Below are positions 5,419 through 8,108 of a DNA stretch of 8,108 nt, one piece after another. Made by a program: the position numbers and the translations under genes. Location: positions 1 through 8,108 of the forward strand of contig JAITKS010000167.1 of assembly GCA_031278315.1 (NCBI GenBank), in the 5' to 3' direction. A model generated the notes under the pieces. The model did no database searches and was not told the DNA's origin. It saw nothing but the letters and a program-made list of their open reading frames with translations. Position 1 is the first letter of the stretch. Each line of letters starts with the position of its first letter. The stretch comes from Planctomycetaceae bacterium. GTDB lineage: Bacteria > Planctomycetota > Planctomycetia > Pirellulales > Thermoguttaceae.

Positions 5419-6753
5419 ATGAAAAATAAAAAACAATATTCACGCCGTAATTTTTTACAAAGTACACTTACGGCAGCATCGGTTGGTATTGCAATTCCGG
5501 CATTTATTCCGCGAGACGTTTTCGCCGACCGTACAATTAATCGTCCGGGCGCAAATGATCGAATAGGTATTGCTGGAATCGGTATCGGAAGACAAGGCGG
5601 TGCCGTATTCAATTCGGTCGCAAACGATAAACGAACATCAGTTATTTGTGTTTGCGACGTTTGGAAAAAACGAGCTGACAACGTTGCATCAAAATATAAA
5701 CTTTCCGCCGATTCCGCTTACCAAGATTACCGCAAAGTAATCGATAATAAAAACGTCGACGCAATAGTTACAGCAACACCAGAACATTGGCGGTCTCTTA
5801 TTTGTGTCAACGCTGCACTTGCAGGAAAACATCTTTATGTCGAAAAACCGATAACACTAACAATTGAAGACGGTATTCTCATGCGAAAGGCAGTTCAAAA
5901 AACTGGTATCGTTTTTCAATGCGGCAGCATGCAGCGATCAGATGTTAAAAATTATCTTGCATGTCAATTTATACGAGAAGGCAAACTCGGCAAAATATCG
6001 CAAGTGATAGCTGCAAATTACGAAACGCCATGGCTTTGCGATCTGCCCGCCGAACCTGTTCCCGAAGGTCTCGATTGGAATTTGTGGTGCGGTCCAACTG
6101 AACCTGTTCCCTTTAATCAACAACTTTTTGTTCCTCGCGGTAATCCCGGTTGGTTATCTTTCCGTAATTACTCCGGCGGCGAAATGACCGGTTGGGGAAC
6201 TCACGGTTTCGACCAAATTCAATGTGCACTCGGAAAAGATGAAACAGGTCCTGTTGAATTTCTTGTCGAAGGCGAAAAATTAGAACTTCCAACTTACGAT
6301 AAACCGGAATCAGCCAAACGCGGTAATGAGATTTGTTCTAAACCGAATCTTTCATATCGTTATGCCGACGGTATCACCGTAAAACTTGCTAATGCAAATC
6401 GCGGCGGCGGAATTTTTATCGGTGAAAAAGGAAAAATTGAAATCTTTCGCGGAAGAATGACATCAAATCCAAAAGAACTTGCTGAAAATTGGCTGCAAGA
6501 AAACAAAAATTTCAAATTGCCAAGTCATACTAAAGATTGGATAAATTGTATTTACGACGGAAAGAAAACTATCGGTAATCTCGAAACAGGAATTCGTACA
6601 GCTGCAATTTGTCATATCCTTAATATCGCCCGTTATCTCGGACGTAACCTAAAATGGGATCCGCAAAAAGAAGAATTTATCGGAGATAATGAAGCAAACA
6701 CTTGGCTAAAACGCGAACACCGAAAAGGATTCGAACAACCTATCGTTTCGTAG
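5419..6753 (+). CDS. Tat-exported Gfo/Idh/MocA family oxidoreductase
   Basis: A 444-residue NAD(P)-dependent oxidoreductase of the Gfo/Idh/MocA family, probably acting on a sugar, inositol or a related polyol in the periplasm or cell envelope. Residues 1-36 form a twin-arginine signal: Lys-rich start, SRRNFLQS (8-15), a hydrophobic stretch with AASVGIAIPAFI, and a likely cleavage after VFA (36). A Rossmann domain follows with IGIAGIGIGRQGG (49-61) and the family EKP signature at 142-144 (Lys143). The C-terminal domain has GWGTHGFDQIQCALG (258-272) with a conserved His262, and the tail WDPQKEEFIGDNEANTWL typical of the planctomycete-expanded subfamily. The substrate cannot be predicted. The ATG at 5419 is preferred over an in-frame TTG at 5371 because it puts the Tat motif at the usual distance from the start. 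No Shine-Dalgarno sequence. It is a single gene, with element D upstream and E downstream. Confidence 0.88.
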   Translation: MKNKKQYSRRNFLQSTLTAASVGIAIPAFIPRDVFADRTINRPGANDRIGIAGIGIGRQGGAVFNSVANDKRTSVICVCDVWKKRADNVASKYKLSADSAYQDYRKVIDNKNVDAIVTATPEHWRSLICVNAALAGKHLYVEKPITLTIEDGILMRKAVQKTGIVFQCGSMQRSDVKNYLACQFIREGKLGKISQVIAANYETPWLCDLPAEPVPEGLDWNLWCGPTEPVPFNQQLFVPRGNPGWLSFRNYSGGEMTGWGTHGFDQIQCALGKDETGPVEFLVEGEKLELPTYDKPESAKRGNEICSKPNLSYRYADGITVKLANANRGGGIFIGEKGKIEIFRGRMTSNPKELAENWLQENKNFKLPSHTKDWINCIYDGKKTIGNLETGIRTAAICHILNIARYLGRNLKWDPQKEEFIGDNEANTWLKREHRKGFEQPIVS

Positions 6754-6762
6754 CATTTCATT

Positions 6763-6791
6763 ACATTGACGTTAATACATTGGACGTTAAT
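6763..6791. repeat. Tandem duplication ACATTGACGTTAAT / ACATTGGACGTTAAT
   Basis: Two adjacent copies, 14 and 15 bp, differing by one inserted G, starting 9 nt after the oxidoreductase stop codon. The unit shares CATTGACGT with the dyad before glgX (1365-1373). Confidence 0.7.
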
Positions 6792-6819
6792 ATGAGATGT
6801 CTTTAATAATTCAATTTTG

Positions 6820-6920
6820 GTAATATATCAGAGGAAAGTTTTTTCAAGTTACAGTAAAATCACAACAGTAGAAATCACATCAGTAGAGACGCAATACCGG
6901 CGGCTCTACTGATATATTAT
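6820..6920. mobile_element. MITE-like element E (short, 101 bp)
   Basis: Left end GTAATATATCAGAGG at 6820; right end on the minus strand from 6920 ATAATATATCAGTAG. The similarity continues outward (AATTTTG before the left end, CAAATTTT after the right end), so the true inverted repeat may be longer than in the other copies. The interior has three tandem 14-15-bp units starting CAGTA (6852, 6866, 6881), the same motif seen in the array of element B, then a GC-rich ACCGGCGGCT. It lies 66 bp after the oxidoreductase stop and could act as a transcription terminator. Confidence 0.6.
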
Positions 6921-6971
6921 CAAATTTTATTTTTTGATGAATATTTTTAGAAAAGAATAGAACATAAACAA

Positions 6972-7802
6972 ATGTATATTATTCAACCTCATTATCATGC
7001 GATAGCACGAACGTGTCAGGATTATGAGCGTATGTCTCAAAGCGGAGTAGTTGCAGTTGCGGAGCCGGCATTTTGGGCAGGTTTTGATCGTGATTATGCC
7101 GGCACTTTTTTAGATTATTTTAAACAGATTAGCGAATTTGAACCAACACGTGCAGCTGATTACGGTATAAAACATTTTTGTTGGATTGCAGTAAATCCGA
7201 AAGAAGCAGACAATTTAGATGTAGCTCGTGAAGTATTGAAAGAAATACCAAAATTACTTGATAAACCGACCGTTCTTGGAATCGGCGAAACCGGATTGAA
7301 TAAATCAAGCAAAAATGAAATCGAAATAATGGAAGAACATATCGAGTTGTCAATTAAATATGATCAATTGCTTTTAATTCATACGCCGCATCTTGCTGAT
7401 AAATCTATTGGAACAAAGATAATTCTTGATGTTCTTCATAATCGCCGTAATGAGATCAATCCTGAAAAAGTTTGGATTGATCATGTAGAAAATCACACGA
7501 TACAAGCAGTCAAAGATGCAGGATATTGGTATGGTTTTACGCTCTATCCAATAACAAAATGTTCAATCAACAGATGTGTCGATATGATTGAACGTTATGG
7601 AACAGAGCGTCTATTAGTAAATTCATCCGCAGATTGGGGACCAAGTGATCCAATGCTCTTACAGCAAGCGATTATCGAATGTCAAAGACGCGGACATTCA
7701 AGAAACGAAATCATAGAAATTTTTCATAACAATCCTGCAAAATATTTAGGACAATCAGAAAAATTCAAAATCAAACCAATTCGCATCATTGAACTTGATT
7801 AA
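6972..7802 (+). CDS. TatD-family metallohydrolase, ebo-cluster type
   Basis: A 276-residue protein with a TatD/amidohydrolase-type TIM barrel. All expected metal ligands can be placed: H7 and H9 (QPHYHA), E106 (GIGETG), H137 (LIHTPH), H171 (WIDHVE) and D221 (SSADWG), so a two-metal active site should be intact. The distinctive strings VVAVAEPAFWAGF (26-38), GTFLDYF, YGIKHFCWIAVNPKEADN (64-81) and LLVNSSADWGPSDP match, from memory, the TatD-like hydrolase encoded in ebo gene clusters (linked to scytonemin export in cyanobacteria and found in scattered other bacteria), and differ from housekeeping TatD DNase. The substrate of that subgroup is not known to me. No signal peptide. None of the usual ebo partners (UbiA-type prenyltransferase, dehydroquinate synthase-like, EboE-like) appears in the window, though up to the right edge only 306 bp can be seen. 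No Shine-Dalgarno sequence. Element F begins 23 bp after the stop. Confidence 0.85.
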   Translation: MYIIQPHYHAIARTCQDYERMSQSGVVAVAEPAFWAGFDRDYAGTFLDYFKQISEFEPTRAADYGIKHFCWIAVNPKEADNLDVAREVLKEIPKLLDKPTVLGIGETGLNKSSKNEIEIMEEHIELSIKYDQLLLIHTPHLADKSIGTKIILDVLHNRRNEINPEKVWIDHVENHTIQAVKDAGYWYGFTLYPITKCSINRCVDMIERYGTERLLVNSSADWGPSDPMLLQQAIIECQRRGHSRNEIIEIFHNNPAKYLGQSEKFKIKPIRIIELD

Positions 7803-7825
7803 AATTTTGAATAACAACTATCTTT

Positions 7826-8049
7826 GTAATATATCAGTGGAATATTTTTTTATTAACCACATAGGACACAGAGAGATCAGATTTTGTAATTTTAGATTTT
7901 AGATTTTCAATTTAATTGAATTACTAAAAAATATTTTAGCTGGGAACGCAGGCGTCCCGCCTACATCTTTTTTGTACAAAAAACGCCTCAAGATGCGGTC
8001 GAGACGACCGCGTTCCCGAAAAAAATAAATTATTACACTGATATATTAC
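7826..8049 (-). mobile_element. MITE-like element F (full copy, inverted relative to C)
   Basis: Begins GTAATATATCAGTGGAAT and ends on the minus strand from 8049 with GTAATATATCAGTGTAAT. Read on the minus strand it follows element C base for base through the GC-rich hairpin block, the ACTAAAAT/TTAGT hairpin, AAAATCT runs and the CTCTGTG units. Differences are mostly in short repeats: F has two AAAATCT units where C has one, and two CTCTGTG-type units where C has three. The outer stem of the core is perfect here (GGGAACGC/GCGTTCCC) but broken in C. Together C and F form a 2.95-kb-spaced inverted repeat around the oxidoreductase and TatD-like genes. Confidence 0.75.
7942..8017 (-). repeat. Nested hairpin core of element F
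   Basis: Outer stem GGGAACGC (7942-7949) / GCGTTCCC (8010-8017) is perfect. It encloses, on the plus strand, GCAGGCG-TCC-CGCCTAC, a CATCTT/AAGATG arm containing TTTTTTGTACAAAAAA, and GCGGTCG-AGA-CGACCGC. Compared with the core of C, the one change in the GCAGGCG hairpin gives a G-T (G-U in RNA) pair if the minus strand is read. Confidence 0.6.
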
Positions 8050-8108
8050 AATTTTTCGTAAAATTTCTCAGAGGTTTCAAATTAATTTTTAGCCAACCTT
8101 ATTTTTAC

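Noticed and set aside
4642..8049. CRISPR array or regular spacer-repeat locus
   Set aside because: The repeats are inverted pairs at irregular distances with no regular spacers, and no cas genes are present.

Overview
The window looks like a piece of an AT-rich bacterial chromosome, most likely a planctomycete or a close relative in the PVC group. The reasons are indirect. There is a Tat-exported Gfo/Idh/MocA oxidoreductase of the type greatly expanded in Planctomycetota. There is a FabZ-like dehydratase whose N-terminal layout I associate with planctomycetes, and an HdrA-type protein start. Genes stand alone with long AT-rich spacers, and three of the four complete genes have no Shine-Dalgarno sequence. 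No marker gene is present, so this placement is inference.

Layout, left to right. The first 83 bases are the start of a leftward HdrA-like flavoprotein/iron-sulfur gene (partial). A 1.3 kb divergent spacer follows, with short tandem repeats and one terminal-inverted-repeat element (A). Then come glgX (glycogen debranching enzyme, 1413-3617), a spacer with a tandem array and element B, a fabZ-like gene (3953-4432), a 986 bp spacer with elements C and D, a Tat-signal Gfo/Idh/MocA oxidoreductase (5419-6753), a short spacer with element E, a TatD-type metallohydrolase resembling the one linked to ebo clusters (6972-7802), and element F. The four complete genes all point right but are separated by 218-986 bp, so they look like single-gene units and not an operon. 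I see no shared pathway among them.

The most striking feature is between the genes. Every intergenic gap carries at least one small element whose ends are inverted copies of GTAATATATCAGTGGAAT. There are six such elements in 8.1 kb. Two of them (C and F, 229 and 224 bp) are near-identical over their whole length, lie in opposite orientation, and bracket the oxidoreductase and TatD-like genes. Their cores fold into a nested hairpin (cloverleaf-like) structure. The other four share the ends but have different interiors, two of which are built from tandem copies of a CAGTAG-GAA motif that resembles the terminal repeat itself. No transposase is visible, so this is a non-autonomous MITE-like or REP-like family whose mobilising partner, if any, is elsewhere.
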